Assembly: GCA_013140495.1 (NCBI GenBank) | Contig: JABFSR010000161.1 | Location: 1-40,508 of the forward strand | Direction: 5' to 3' | DNA length: 40,508 nt | From: Verrucomicrobiota bacterium | GTDB taxonomy: Bacteria; Verrucomicrobiota; Verrucomicrobiia; Limisphaerales; JADLHS01 | In this document: positions 24,435 through 33,018 of the stretch, in pieces | Numbering within the stretch: position 1 is the first letter of the stretch | Layout of the letters: each line of letters starts with the position of its first letter | The notes under the pieces: generated by a model | Databases searched by the model: none | What the model saw: the letters and a program-made list of their open reading frames with translations, nothing else | Told to the model about the DNA's origin: nothing | Position numbers and translations under genes: made by a program

Positions 24435-25886
24435 ATGAACGAGTTGACGGACCAACAACTGTTGCGCAACTACAGCGGGCAAAGGTCAGAAGCGGCATTC
24501 GCCGAACTGGTGCGGCGCCACGTTGATCTCGTTTATTCCGCTGCCGTGCGGATGGTGTACGATGCGCATCTGGCCGAGGACGTGACACAAGGCGCGTTTT
24601 TGGCGCTCGCGCAGAACGCCCGGCAACTTGTCGAGCGGCCTGTCTTGTCGGGCTGGCTGCACCGCACCGCCCAAAACCTCGCTTCAAAAGCCGTCCGATC
24701 CGAAGTGCGCCGCCGCGCCCGCGAACAGGAGGCCGCCGCCATGAATGAATTACTCTCCACGGAACCTGATGTAGCATGGGAACACATCGCTCCGCATCTC
24801 GACGCCGCGCTCGGCGAGTTGAGCGAACCCGATCGCGATGCCGTGCTGCTCCGTTACTTTGAACGGAAGTCCGCCCGCGAGATGGCCCAAGCCCTCGGCA
24901 TCAGCGACGAAGCTGCACAACGGCGTGTGAGTCGCGCTGTTGAACGTTTGCGCGAATCTTTCACGAAACGCGGCATCTCTGCCGGCGCGGGCGTGCTCGC
25001 AGCAGTCATCTCCGCCAACGCCGTCCAGGCCGCCCCTGTGGGATTGACCGCCACGATTTCAACCGCAGTCGCTCTTGCCGGAACATTAACCGCCACAACC
25101 GTCGCAACACACTCAACCCTCACAACCATGAACTGGATCAGCGCCAAATCCATCGCCGCAATCGTCGCTTCGGCACTCGTTGCTGGAACGGGCACCTACC
25201 TCGTGCAGCAACGCGAAACCAACCGTCTTCGCATGGAAAACCAAAACCTCTCGGCGGCACAGCGTCAATTGGGCGATGAACGCGAAGCGGCATTGACTAC
25301 CGCAACCAACAGCACTGATGAAAACGAACGTCTTCAAAAGGAAAAGAGCGAGCTGCTCCGATTGCGGGGCGAAGTGGGCTTGCTTCGCAGGCAGCTCAAG
25401 GAATTGGAGGACATGCGGGAGATGAATCGAGAATTACAGGCGGCACTTGAGCAAGTAACCAGCGCTGCAAAGCAAGGTACATCCGACGCTGAAGCCGAAC
25501 GTCAACGCCAAGTCGCAATTGCAAAAATGAACGACGCCAAGCTGCGCGTCCTGGGCCTGCTGATGTACGCAAACGACAATCAAGACCAGATACCAAAGGA
25601 GTTCAATCAGGTTTCAGAATACTGGGGCAGCGCTGATGATGCACTTACCAAAGACATGCTCATGAACACGAATCAGTTTGAAATCGTTGTCCACGGTTCT
25701 TTGGCAGGCATCACCAACCGGGCTTCTGTGATCGCGATTCGTGAGAAGGAGGCCATTCAGATTAATGGCAAATGGTTTAAGACTTATGGCTATGTAGATG
25801 GTCACTCTGAATTCCTTAGTGAGCCGCAGGGAGGCTTTGAGGCATGGGAGAAGGTGCGCATGATCGCACCTCCAACGAGCCCTTGA
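24435..25886 (+). CDS. ECF sigma factor 2 fused to a membrane helix, coiled coil and prepilin-like passenger
   Basis: The 483-residue protein starts with ECF regions 2 (QLLRNYSGQRSEAAFAELV, AEDVTQGAFLALAQ) and 4 (DRDAVLLRYFERKSAREMAQ, AAQRRVSRAVERLR), ending near residue 175. The Ala-rich ISANAVQAAPVGL linker and a hydrophobic helix at about 238-256 follow. A coiled coil runs from about 258 to 345, and a C-terminal domain contains NDAKLRVLGLLMYANDNQDQ (366-385) and YGYVDGHSEF (451-460). These two segments match the start and the DG-H end of the passenger domain in the three prepilin-like proteins at 30340-32888. The His of the H-x9-DG motif is absent. The protein is probably anchored with the passenger outside, so it may sense surface or pilin state; this is inference. 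The stop is three bases from the end of the convergent TIM-barrel gene. Confidence 0.88.
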   Translation: MNELTDQQLLRNYSGQRSEAAFAELVRRHVDLVYSAAVRMVYDAHLAEDVTQGAFLALAQNARQLVERPVLSGWLHRTAQNLASKAVRSEVRRRAREQEAAAMNELLSTEPDVAWEHIAPHLDAALGELSEPDRDAVLLRYFERKSAREMAQALGISDEAAQRRVSRAVERLRESFTKRGISAGAGVLAAVISANAVQAAPVGLTATISTAVALAGTLTATTVATHSTLTTMNWISAKSIAAIVASALVAGTGTYLVQQRETNRLRMENQNLSAAQRQLGDEREAALTTATNSTDENERLQKEKSELLRLRGEVGLLRRQLKELEDMREMNRELQAALEQVTSAAKQGTSDAEAERQRQVAIAKMNDAKLRVLGLLMYANDNQDQIPKEFNQVSEYWGSADDALTKDMLMNTNQFEIVVHGSLAGITNRASVIAIREKEAIQINGKWFKTYGYVDGHSEFLSEPQGGFEAWEKVRMIAPPTSP

Positions 25887-25889
25887 GTT

Positions 25890-27116
25890 TCAGACCAGTT
25901 TCCAGACGCGCGTGCCGAATGGCTCGAATCGTTCGCGCAAGCTGCCTTTTGTCCACGTGAAGGATGTTACGCCGGACCTTGATTCAACACTCTTGTAGCG
26001 CCCCAAGCCTTCGAATGTCACATCCACCGGATTGCCATCTGCGTTCACGGCGATGAGCAACGTGTCGTGGCCATGAGGTTTTGCAAGCCACTCGATGCCG
26101 CGATCAAGACTGTGGCCGGTATCGTGGTAATTGAGTTTGATGGGCAGCTTCACGGCGGGCGCTGCCAAAGCATCGCGCACCTTCGACAGTTCGCCAACCA
26201 CAGTCCTCAAGTCCTTCCACAGAGGCGCGTCAGACGGTGTGTAGCTGAGTCCCCACCACACAATGCCATTGACGCCATGCACGACGGATTGCCAGGCCAT
26301 GAATCGAAGTTGCGCCTCTGACGGATACAGCACCATGGCCGGGTCACGATCCTTGTCGCGCAGATTTTCCCATGCGAAACCTTGCAGGACTGTGAGGACC
26401 GTGCGCTGCGGTCCTGCCACAGCGCGCATCTTGTCAGCATATTGACCCACCTGACTGAGCGAGTCGTTCAGAAAATCGCCCTGCCGTCCATCGGGCCAAA
26501 GAGCATACATCTCACGGATCCCGCGCGGAATGACCGGATAAATATCCGTCGCTACGATGTCCGCACCGGGATTGTAGGCTTGCAACGTCGGAACGAGATT
26601 CGTCGGAGAATGATTCAGGTAGAGCGGATGCACGGGATCAATCCGCCGGATGAACGCTGCTGTCCCGTTGATCTGTTCCGCCGACACGCGCTGCTTCATT
26701 GGCTCCTTCCAGACGAACGTCGGTTCGTCCTCGGTTTCCCAAAACAACAACGCCGGGTGGTCTCTCAACGTTTCGATGGTTTTCCGGATGCGACTTTCGC
26801 CTTCAGCCCGGTTGACCGGCACAATCGAGCCAAGAGCGCTCCAGCCCCAGAGGCCGAGCGCGTGAGCTTCGTCATACGCGGCGCGCGCGGCACTGCGATT
26901 GATGAGATTGAATCCCGCTTCGGCTGCCTCGCGCAGCGCGCTGTCGTGTTTTGGGACCTGGTAAAGTCCCAGGATGAATTCGCGTTTGCCGCGAACACGC
27001 AACATGCCATCATGATCAGGTCGGATGCTGGGAGTGTTTGCAGCAAAGGTCGCCGTGGCGGCCGGTAACGCGGCTGCGGCAAGCGCAGTGGTTCTGAGAA
27101 ATTGTCGTCGGTTCAT
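25890..27116 (-). CDS. Tat-exported TIM-barrel glycosidase-like protein
   Basis: The 408-residue protein starts with a twin-arginine signal, MNRRQFLRTTALAAAALPAA, and continues as a TIM barrel resembling clan GH-A enzymes (GH2, GH5 or GH42 group). Features are FILGLYQVPKHDSALREAAE with AGFNLI, HPALLFWETEDEP (acid candidates E127, E129 and E131, in the place of the usual N-E-P), DIVATDIYPVIP, and QGFAWENLRD with GVNGIVWWGLSY near the end. A C-terminal beta domain follows after about 330 (DTLLIAVNADGNPVDV). The substrate is unknown. It is transcribed in the same direction as the PQQ-type propeller gene but separated from it by 330 bases, so it probably has its own promoter there. Confidence 0.78.
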   Translation of the reverse strand: MNRRQFLRTTALAAAALPAATATFAANTPSIRPDHDGMLRVRGKREFILGLYQVPKHDSALREAAEAGFNLINRSAARAAYDEAHALGLWGWSALGSIVPVNRAEGESRIRKTIETLRDHPALLFWETEDEPTFVWKEPMKQRVSAEQINGTAAFIRRIDPVHPLYLNHSPTNLVPTLQAYNPGADIVATDIYPVIPRGIREMYALWPDGRQGDFLNDSLSQVGQYADKMRAVAGPQRTVLTVLQGFAWENLRDKDRDPAMVLYPSEAQLRFMAWQSVVHGVNGIVWWGLSYTPSDAPLWKDLRTVVGELSKVRDALAAPAVKLPIKLNYHDTGHSLDRGIEWLAKPHGHDTLLIAVNADGNPVDVTFEGLGRYKSVESRSGVTSFTWTKGSLRERFEPFGTRVWKLV

Positions 27117-27446
27117 GTTTGGGCAATCACGCTAGAGAGCCAGCAACAACCGGGCAAGCGGGAACTCGGGCGCAGGTTCCGCCAGTGTACATCTGACAGG
27201 TTTCCCCGAAACCGGAGGGCCTGTGTGGGGTAGCGGTTTTCGCGCTGCGAAAACCAGCGTCGCGTGCAGCGGCGCCTTGATGAATAGCCGCGGGTGAAAT
27301 CAGCCCATGACTGTTCGTGTCGGGCCGCTTTGCGGCCAGCCGGACGGAGGCGAAATCGGTCTTGCAGCTCCGCAGGTGCGGAATCCTTGTAGAAACCAGA
27401 CCGGAAAGATTTCCAAGTTCCGGCAGCGACATCTTCTGAACCCGCC
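27117..27446. other. 330-base gap with short hairpins and degenerate repeat units
   Basis: No credible gene is seen between the propeller gene's end and the Tat-exported protein's start. Two perfect hairpins are present: GGTTTTCGC/GCGAAAACC (27235-27255) and GGCCGC/GCGGCC around TTT (27323-27337). Two related units, GCGGCGCCTTGATGAATAG and GCGGAATCCTTGTAGAA, resemble intergenic repeats ending in CTTGTAGAA that I recall from Planctomycetota and Verrucomicrobiota genomes. None has a run of T typical of an intrinsic terminator. Confidence 0.45.
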
Positions 27447-28646
27447 TCACGACTTCCCGATTTTCCAAAGCTGGCCGTTGCTCCGGAAATAGATCGCGCC
27501 GTTTGCGATGGAGGGCGTGCTCAGGATCATTTCCCCGAGATCAAGTTCGCTCACCACTTCACCCTCGGGCCTGGTGGTGTCCACCACCTGCGCCAGTCCC
27601 TTTTCATTCACGCAATACAGAAACTGTCCCGCCACCACCGGAGACGCGCTGAAAGGTCCTTTGAGTCTGAGCTGCCAGAGCCGGTCGCCCGTGGTTGCAT
27701 TCCCGCACGTCAACACGCCGCCGTCGTTCATCGTAAATATCTTTCCACCCAGCACCGCCGGACTCGGTGTGCCCGGACGGAGCTGGCCGGAGCGCCAGAG
27801 TTGTTTAGGTTCGGCATCCGCACCGCTGAACTCAAGCGCTGTCAAACCCTGGGACGGAATGAAAAGCCTCGCGCCATCCGCCGTGCTGGAGGGTGTCGAG
27901 GATGCGCTGTTCGTGTAGTTCCAAACGGTTCTGCCCGTGGCCGGATCAATGGCCGCAAGGCCCTTGGAAGATTGCAGCGCGACAAGCTCCGCGCCTTTGG
28001 TTTGCAGCAACACCGGCGACGTCCAGTTCGCGCCTCGCGCCCGCTCCAGCTTCCAACGGTTCAAACCGGTTGCGAGTTCCAGACCCACCGTGAATGCTTC
28101 GCTCTGGCTTTCCACCTGCGCCACCACCACCCCACCGGCGATCAGCAGCGACGAGGACATCCCAAGGCTGTTGCTGGCATTCGGATAGTCCCGGCCCAGC
28201 CCGCGAAACCAGATCAGGTTGCCGTCCAGGTCCAGACAGACGATGTCGTTCGAGGAAAAGATCGTGGCAATGTATTTTCCATCGCTGACCGGAGTGGGCG
28301 CGGCCACGGCGATCTTCTCATGACACATGGTGCGTCCGGTGGCCCAGAACTGTCGCTCCCAAAGCTTCGTTCCATCCGCCGCGTTGTAACAGATGACGTG
28401 CAGCCGTTGCTCTTTGAGTCCGCTGGAACACGTCACGAACACACGGTCGCCAACAATGATCGGGCTGGAGAGTCCCTTGCCAGGCAGGTTGATTTTCCAG
28501 GCGATGCTGTTGCTGGCGTTGAGCACGGTCGGGACCTGCGCTTCGTTGGCAGCGCCGTTGCCGTTGGGTCCGCGGAACTGCCGCCAGTCCGCAGCGTGGA
28601 CAGCCGTGGCAGCAATCAGGAACAGAGAGAGTAGTTTCAAGTTCAT
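27447..28646 (-). CDS. Secreted PQQ-type beta-propeller protein (BamB/PQQ-like repeats)
   Basis: The 399-residue protein has a Sec signal (MNLKLLSLFLIAATAVHA, cleaved before ADWRQF). It is followed by WRQFRGPNGNGAANE, the usual opening of this large Planctomycetota/Verrucomicrobiota family. Repeats with the form ...VFVTCSSGLKEQRLHVICYN..GTKLWE, GNLIWFRGLG and GRTVWNYTNS are PQQ-enzyme-like beta-propeller blades. There is no quinoprotein active site, so it is more likely a structural or binding propeller than a dehydrogenase. Its ATG overlaps the stop of the preceding gene (ATGA), which couples their translation. The partner is the HEAT/beta-sandwich protein at 28643-29797. Function unknown. 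Confidence 0.85.
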   Translation of the reverse strand: MNLKLLSLFLIAATAVHAADWRQFRGPNGNGAANEAQVPTVLNASNSIAWKINLPGKGLSSPIIVGDRVFVTCSSGLKEQRLHVICYNAADGTKLWERQFWATGRTMCHEKIAVAAPTPVSDGKYIATIFSSNDIVCLDLDGNLIWFRGLGRDYPNASNSLGMSSSLLIAGGVVVAQVESQSEAFTVGLELATGLNRWKLERARGANWTSPVLLQTKGAELVALQSSKGLAAIDPATGRTVWNYTNSASSTPSSTADGARLFIPSQGLTALEFSGADAEPKQLWRSGQLRPGTPSPAVLGGKIFTMNDGGVLTCGNATTGDRLWQLRLKGPFSASPVVAGQFLYCVNEKGLAQVVDTTRPEGEVVSELDLGEMILSTPSIANGAIYFRSNGQLWKIGKS

Positions 28647-29797
28647 TTGTTGTTCGTGGCTGGGGCGGTTGTGGACTTGCTGACGGAGGCGAACGGCGTT
28701 CCAAGTGAGTCAGTAACGCGCAGTTGGAATTCCCATTCCTCCGTCCAATCCGCCACCTCTCCGTTCTGGCAGACCTTCACAAGGATCGTGTTGCGACCCT
28801 GCTGAAGTTGGACGGGCATGCGATATTGGTCAATCTCCGCCGTGGTGTGATACTCGTCGTGCGCAAAGACAAACCGGCCATTGAGCCACACACGCCATGA
28901 ATTCTTGCCGCCAAGCCGCAACTCCACCGCCCGCGCCTTGTCCGAATAAAAATCAGTCGTTGCGTAGCCGGCAACCTCCTTGAGTTTTCCACACGGCTGA
29001 TTCAGGTCCACCATGCCGTACTGATGCTTGGTGGTGTAGTCCTGCCATCGCACCTTGCCCAGTTTGCCGTCATACTCCGCTGTGAGATCAATCGTCAGCT
29101 CGGGTGGATAGACGGTTTCAAATCCTTTGTTGCCAGTGTTGTCAAACGGGCCGATCACTTTCCAATCGGCAAGGAAACCAAAATGCTTTTGCAGGTCCAC
29201 CGGCTGACCCAGTTCCGCAAGCTTTCCTGCGATGCCGTCGATCTGCTGCACGTCACGCGCAGGACCCAGCGCCTGTTGGAACAATGAGACGGCAGCGGTT
29301 TTGTTTGTGCGGGCCAGTTCTTTATCGGCCTGGTCAATCAACTTCTGAACGGCGTCGTGCCGGATTTCAAGGCTGGGATCATTCAACATTCCGGCAAGCA
29401 ATTGATCCGTGGCGGCAGGGTCCACTCGCATCACCAGCTCGAACGCCAGCCTGCGGGCGCGCGGACTGTGTTTCATATCCCGGAGAAATTCGTTCAGTTC
29501 CGCCTGCGGCAGTTTGCGTCCCGCGGCCAGCTCGCGACTGGCGACCGAATCCACTGCGGCGCGCAGCCAGTTCAGCGCGTAATCATTCGCGCCATCCATC
29601 GCATCGAGCAACGGCAGCAACGTGGACACGTTGCCGGCGGCGAGTTTTTTCCACGCGGCAGACGCAGCGACATTGCCCTGACCTTCCGGGCCGACAGCGC
29701 GAAGCACGCGCACAGGTTCCGCCATTTCCGGCGGCAGTCCGGCCAGTGCCAGACCGACTCCACAAGAGAGCACCAGCGTTCGCAAAAATAATTTCAT
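28643..29797 (-). CDS. Secreted HEAT plus beta-sandwich (carbohydrate-binding-like) protein
   Basis: The best start is ATG 29797 (or 29803); the longer frame to 29995 has no homology and no signal. The result is a 384-residue protein with signal peptide MKLFLRTLVLSCGVGLALAG. Residues 30-190 are HEAT-like helices (SPRARRLAFELVMRVDP, DPSLEIRHDAVQKLID). From about 200, WKVIGPFDNTGNKGFETVYP and RVWLNGRFVFAHDEYHTT with QQGRNTILVKVCQN form the beta-sandwich seen in galactose-binding-like domains of glycan-active proteins. The same domain type occurs in the giant HEAT/propeller protein at 35503-39090. The nearest strong ribosome site (GGGAGGA) is 16 bases from the ATG, which is unusually far. The gene overlaps the PQQ-propeller gene by four bases. 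A scaffold or ligand-binding role is inferred. Confidence 0.75.
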   Translation of the reverse strand: MKLFLRTLVLSCGVGLALAGLPPEMAEPVRVLRAVGPEGQGNVAASAAWKKLAAGNVSTLLPLLDAMDGANDYALNWLRAAVDSVASRELAAGRKLPQAELNEFLRDMKHSPRARRLAFELVMRVDPAATDQLLAGMLNDPSLEIRHDAVQKLIDQADKELARTNKTAAVSLFQQALGPARDVQQIDGIAGKLAELGQPVDLQKHFGFLADWKVIGPFDNTGNKGFETVYPPELTIDLTAEYDGKLGKVRWQDYTTKHQYGMVDLNQPCGKLKEVAGYATTDFYSDKARAVELRLGGKNSWRVWLNGRFVFAHDEYHTTAEIDQYRMPVQLQQGRNTILVKVCQNGEVADWTEEWEFQLRVTDSLGTPFASVSKSTTAPATNNK

Positions 29798-30007
29798 CAG
29801 CATAACAGACAGAATGGAGTCCTCCCAACAGACCAGCCCAGGAAAACGCGGACACTCTAGCCGAAGCTGAAACAGCGCTGCAATGCTGAACGTTTTCAGT
29901 CGTGCAAACGCCACGCGAAGCGCTTCAATTAACTTTGAAATTTTCAGTGTTGAACCTCGGCTGGTGCAGTCATAGAGTCGTTTGGATAGTTGCAACTTCG
30001 CACGGTT

Positions 30008-30310
30008 ATGAAAACAGCTACGGCGATCCTGATGTCATTACCGATACTCTTTTGCTCGCTGACTCATTTCTTTCGAGAGAGTGACGACCTTTTTTTGGTA
30101 TTCTTTGGGCTGTGGATGCTGTTCACCGTGGCTTGCCCTGTTTGGGGACTTTGTATTTCTCGCAAGCATCGTTTGCTAGCGTGGAGTTGTGCGGCAATCG
30201 GCCTGTTGCAGATTGTTTTGTTCTTCCTGATGGTAGCGATAGACGGGCGAGCGAAGACAAGGAGCACGGTGACTAGTTTGGACGAACAGCAAATAAGAAT
30301 GCGAAGATAG
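30008..30310 (+). CDS. Small hydrophobic membrane protein, unknown function
   Basis: This 100-residue protein starts at ATG 30008 (a longer frame to 29990 adds six residues). Three hydrophobic segments are visible: about 4-20, 27-49 (LFLVFFGLWMLFTVACPVWG) and 57-78 (LAWSCAAIGLLQIVLFFLMV). A charged tail ends DEQQIRMRR. No family is recognised. By eye its base composition is distinctly more AT-rich than the neighbours, which may indicate recent acquisition or a fast-evolving small membrane protein. It lies alone on the plus strand between two minus-strand gene blocks and shares no overlap with them. The coding call rests on the membrane pattern and the lack of a better alternative on either strand. 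Confidence 0.55.
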   Translation: MKTATAILMSLPILFCSLTHFFRESDDLFLVFFGLWMLFTVACPVWGLCISRKHRLLAWSCAAIGLLQIVLFFLMVAIDGRAKTRSTVTSLDEQQIRMRR

Positions 30311-30339
30311 CTGAAAGACCATCCATTTGGGCTTGCTAC

Positions 30340-31098
30340 TCAATCGCCGCCCAAAGCGACTTTCAACCATGGAGTGCCGGACCAATACCATTGCGCAGCC
30401 TTCATCCCCTGGACGTGGCCATCCACGAAAGAGATGTTGCTTCGATCACTGTGACGGAGGTGGGGGCCGCCCCAGTTGGGATCGTCGTTGGTCACACCGC
30501 CGTTGTTGGGCGCATCATTCCCCGGATCATGCACGATCCAGCAACCAGGCTTTTCCGGCGATTTGCTCGTGACACACTTGAGCGGGTCCGTTGAGTTGAT
30601 CGGCTTACACCCGCCGTCTGTCATATAGACTGTGCTTGCGGGTTTGCGAACGATGCTGTCCTTGCGTTGCGGCCAGTCTTTGGCGTCCCAAACCCCGGCC
30701 CAATCGCAGCCGCCGAGCGCGAAGTTTGCTTCGTAGTTGGAGATGGCCTGGTCCGCAGCAGCGCTGGGATAGTTTGCAATGAGTTCCTTGAACTTTGCTG
30801 ATTTGGAGGGACACAGGAGTAGATTGGTCGTCTGGTAAGTTTGCAGATAATTGAACCAGGCTTTCCGTTGGGCGTTGTTGTCGCGCACCCAGAACGTTGG
30901 ACAAAACCTTCCGCCGTTGTCGCCGGAGTAGAGGATGCCGGCGGTGGCCATTTGCTTGAGCATGTTGACGCAACTGATGGACTTGGCTCTTTCCTTGGCC
31001 TTGGCCAGCGCGGGGAGCAGCATGGCGGCGAGGATCGCGATGATGGCGATGACCACGAGCAGTTCAATCAGCGTGAAGGCAGAGCCACGTTTCTTCAT
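30340..31098 (-). CDS. Prepilin-like protein 1 with H-x9-DG C-terminus
   Basis: From ATG 31098 the protein has 252 residues. It starts [20 protein letters not shown], a class III prepilin leader and N-terminal helix, so it is processed by prepilin peptidase and inserted in the inner membrane. Unusually the residue before the cleavage-site Phe is Ala (GSA-F), not Gly. The passenger begins with [20 protein letters not shown], and near the end [13 protein letters not shown] is an exact H-x9-DG motif. Such proteins are numerous in Planctomycetota, Lentisphaerota and Verrucomicrobiota and are usually annotated as type II secretion prepilin-like; their assembly is not known. No ATPase or outer-membrane secretin gene is in the window. 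It is the third of three tandem genes. Confidence 0.88.
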   Translation of the reverse strand: MKKRGSAFTLIELLVVIAIIAILAAMLLPALAKAKERAKSISCVNMLKQMATAGILYSGDNGGRFCPTFWVRDNNAQRKAWFNYLQTYQTTNLLLCPSKSAKFKELIANYPSAAADQAISNYEANFALGGCDWAGVWDAKDWPQRKDSIVRKPASTVYMTDGGCKPINSTDPLKCVTSKSPEKPGCWIVHDPGNDAPNNGGVTNDDPNWGGPHLRHSDRSNISFVDGHVQGMKAAQWYWSGTPWLKVALGGD

Positions 31099-31126
31099 GG
31101 GAGATAGTTTGTCTGTCCCGTTCTGT

Positions 31127-31948
31127 TCACTTGTTGATGGCTGTGGCAAACCCTTTGGCCGCCCAAGGTGCGTCATTCTTTACCTGTGCCGCGCTTGGAG
31201 AGCTTCCGTATTTGCTTTGATTCATGCTCTGAGCATAAAGAATCGTGGCCGAGTCCACCCACTTGTGCATGGAGGCATGTCCGTCCGCCCAGTTGAAGGA
31301 ACTGCTCGAACCGTGAAATGCTGCGGGCGAGTCAATCCATGTTGAGCCTGCGAAGTCGTTGTCCACTGTGCCCGCTTGATTCATGATCCACGAGCCTAGG
31401 TTCTCGCCACGGGGATCGTTTTCTTCAACCCAGAGAAATCTCTCGCTCGGGTGGTTGATCTGGGTTGCCTTATAGAAGACTGGAGTTTCACCGTTGAGCG
31501 TGCCAACAGGGGAAACGCTGGAGTAAGTGTAACCATTGGAAACTTTCAAACCGATTCGTTTATCGCCGGGGCAATGAATGATGCCAGGGTTGGGGGCGTA
31601 GCGAAACAATGCGCCCTGTCGGTATCCTTCCTCAATGGTAAGTTTGATTCTTTCCTCCGGAGAAGTGCCGGCGGGAATGACGGGAGGTTTTGGAGGTGGA
31701 TTGTAGCGCCACGGCACGTCGTTTTTGGCGTTCGGTTTTTCAAGGAAGTTTACGAGACGCTCCTGATTGTCGCTGGTGTACATCACCCACGCGAGGGCAA
31801 GTTGTTTTTGGTTGCTGAGGCAGGCGGCGCCGGTAGCCTTGAGTTTGGCCCTCGACAATGCCGGCAAAAGCAACGCGGCAAGGATCGCGATGATGGCGAT
31901 GACCACGAGCAATTCAATGAGAGTGAATCCAGAGCGAGTTTTTCTCAT
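31127..31948 (-). CDS. Prepilin-like protein 2 with H-x9-DG C-terminus
   Basis: Starting at ATG 31948 this gives 273 residues opening [20 protein letters not shown], with Gly before the Phe as expected for prepilin peptidase cleavage. The longer frame to 32086 only reads through the end of the upstream gene. The passenger begins [20 protein letters not shown], has a zinc-ribbon-like single CPGD, and contains [14 protein letters not shown], the H-x9-DG motif. The three tandem genes share this layout but differ in the middle, so they are diverged paralogues, not a recent duplication. It starts 64 bases after the stop of prepilin 3 and stops 28 bases before prepilin 1 starts, so co-transcription is likely. 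Its partner secretion machinery is not visible here. Confidence 0.88.
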   Translation of the reverse strand: MRKTRSGFTLIELLVVIAIIAILAALLLPALSRAKLKATGAACLSNQKQLALAWVMYTSDNQERLVNFLEKPNAKNDVPWRYNPPPKPPVIPAGTSPEERIKLTIEEGYRQGALFRYAPNPGIIHCPGDKRIGLKVSNGYTYSSVSPVGTLNGETPVFYKATQINHPSERFLWVEENDPRGENLGSWIMNQAGTVDNDFAGSTWIDSPAAFHGSSSSFNWADGHASMHKWVDSATILYAQSMNQSKYGSSPSAAQVKNDAPWAAKGFATAINK

Positions 31949-32012
31949 GGGAATTTGTTTCAGTCCCCGTGGCACATTGAGAGCAGCGCTGACAGGAGGA
32001 CGGCTTGAAGTT

Positions 32013-32888
32013 TCAAAGCGGCGCCCATTTCTTATGTTTGTAACGCTGATAAACCCACTGAAAGTCCGCGTTGTTGGCATTGCCACCTGCCCAGTAAAAA
32101 CTTGCGATTCCGTTGGAGGAATCTTTCGCAGCTTTGATCACTTGCGGGTCCTTCCAAGTATGACTTTCGGCGTGTCCGTCAGCGAACGAAATGGTGCTGA
32201 CGTTACCGTGGAAGATGGCGAATGGGTCCACCCAACCGGGTGCGGGTTTCACATCAATCACCCAAGTGCCGAGGTTGTTGCCCCGGGGATCGGCTTCTTC
32301 GAGAAAAATCATTGCCTCGGCAGGACTGGCAACGGCGGACCTTTTTTCGTAGGATGGTTGGTAGGGGTCCTGCCAGCTTCCACCATTCATGCCGTTTGCC
32401 TTGGAATAGCTGTCGTAGGCGTATCCACTACCAGGTTTTAGCCTCTGGCTACGCATGTCGCCAGGGCAATGGTAGGTGCCCGTGGCGCTCACATAGCGAT
32501 ACAGAGCGCCCTTCTTGAATCCATTTTCAACATAACGTTGAGCCGTGCTCGACGTCATTCCTCCTGTGATGTCCTGGTACACGCCATTGTCATTGTGTGG
32601 GCCGGGCCAATATCCACCCGCGGGATTGCCGATCTGGCCCGTACCAGGATTGGTGTAGATTATCCTGTCATTGTTGTCGTCAGAATACATGACGAAACCC
32701 AAGGCAAGTTGCTTATGATTGCTCAGGCAGGCTGCTTTGGTGGCCTTGAGCTTGGCCTTTGCAAGTGCCGGCAACAACATGGCGGCGAGGATCGCGATGA
32801 TGGCAATGACCACGAGCAACTCAATGAGGGTAAAGCCGCCTCGTGCTGGTTTTCTGATTGAAATGAAACGGGTGACGCCTGGCTTCAT
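32013..32888 (-). CDS. Prepilin-like protein 3 with H-x9-DG C-terminus
   Basis: The 291-residue protein starts at ATG 32888 ([18 protein letters not shown], then [13 protein letters not shown]). Its leader is longer than in its two neighbours, with GG before the processed Phe. The passenger shares [20 protein letters not shown] with prepilin 2, a CPGDMRS loop, and [14 protein letters not shown], the H-x9-DG motif. The extended frame to 32993 is upstream non-coding sequence. It is the first gene of the three-gene prepilin set; the 130 bases between it and the CBM9 tail may hold the promoter, but no box is clear. By similarity its mature form would be an inner-membrane or surface pseudopilin with a folded C-terminal passenger. 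Confidence 0.88.
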   Translation of the reverse strand: MKPGVTRFISIRKPARGGFTLIELLVVIAIIAILAAMLLPALAKAKLKATKAACLSNHKQLALGFVMYSDDNNDRIIYTNPGTGQIGNPAGGYWPGPHNDNGVYQDITGGMTSSTAQRYVENGFKKGALYRYVSATGTYHCPGDMRSQRLKPGSGYAYDSYSKANGMNGGSWQDPYQPSYEKRSAVASPAEAMIFLEEADPRGNNLGTWVIDVKPAPGWVDPFAIFHGNVSTISFADGHAESHTWKDPQVIKAAKDSSNGIASFYWAGGNANNADFQWVYQRYKHKKWAPL

Positions 32889-33018
32889 GATGCGTGTCGG
32901 TGCTTGCCTGTAGATTAGATGATTCCTTCCATGACGCAAACTAAAACAGGTGAGTTTGTGGAATCCCCAATAGTCCGGAAAACTCGCCGCCAAAGTTGTT
33001 GTGGTTCTCCTTCAAGGG

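Noticed and set aside
27447..28646. PQQ-dependent dehydrogenase
   Set aside because: It has propeller blades only; no calcium/PQQ active-site residues or disulfide ring typical of quinoproteins were seen.
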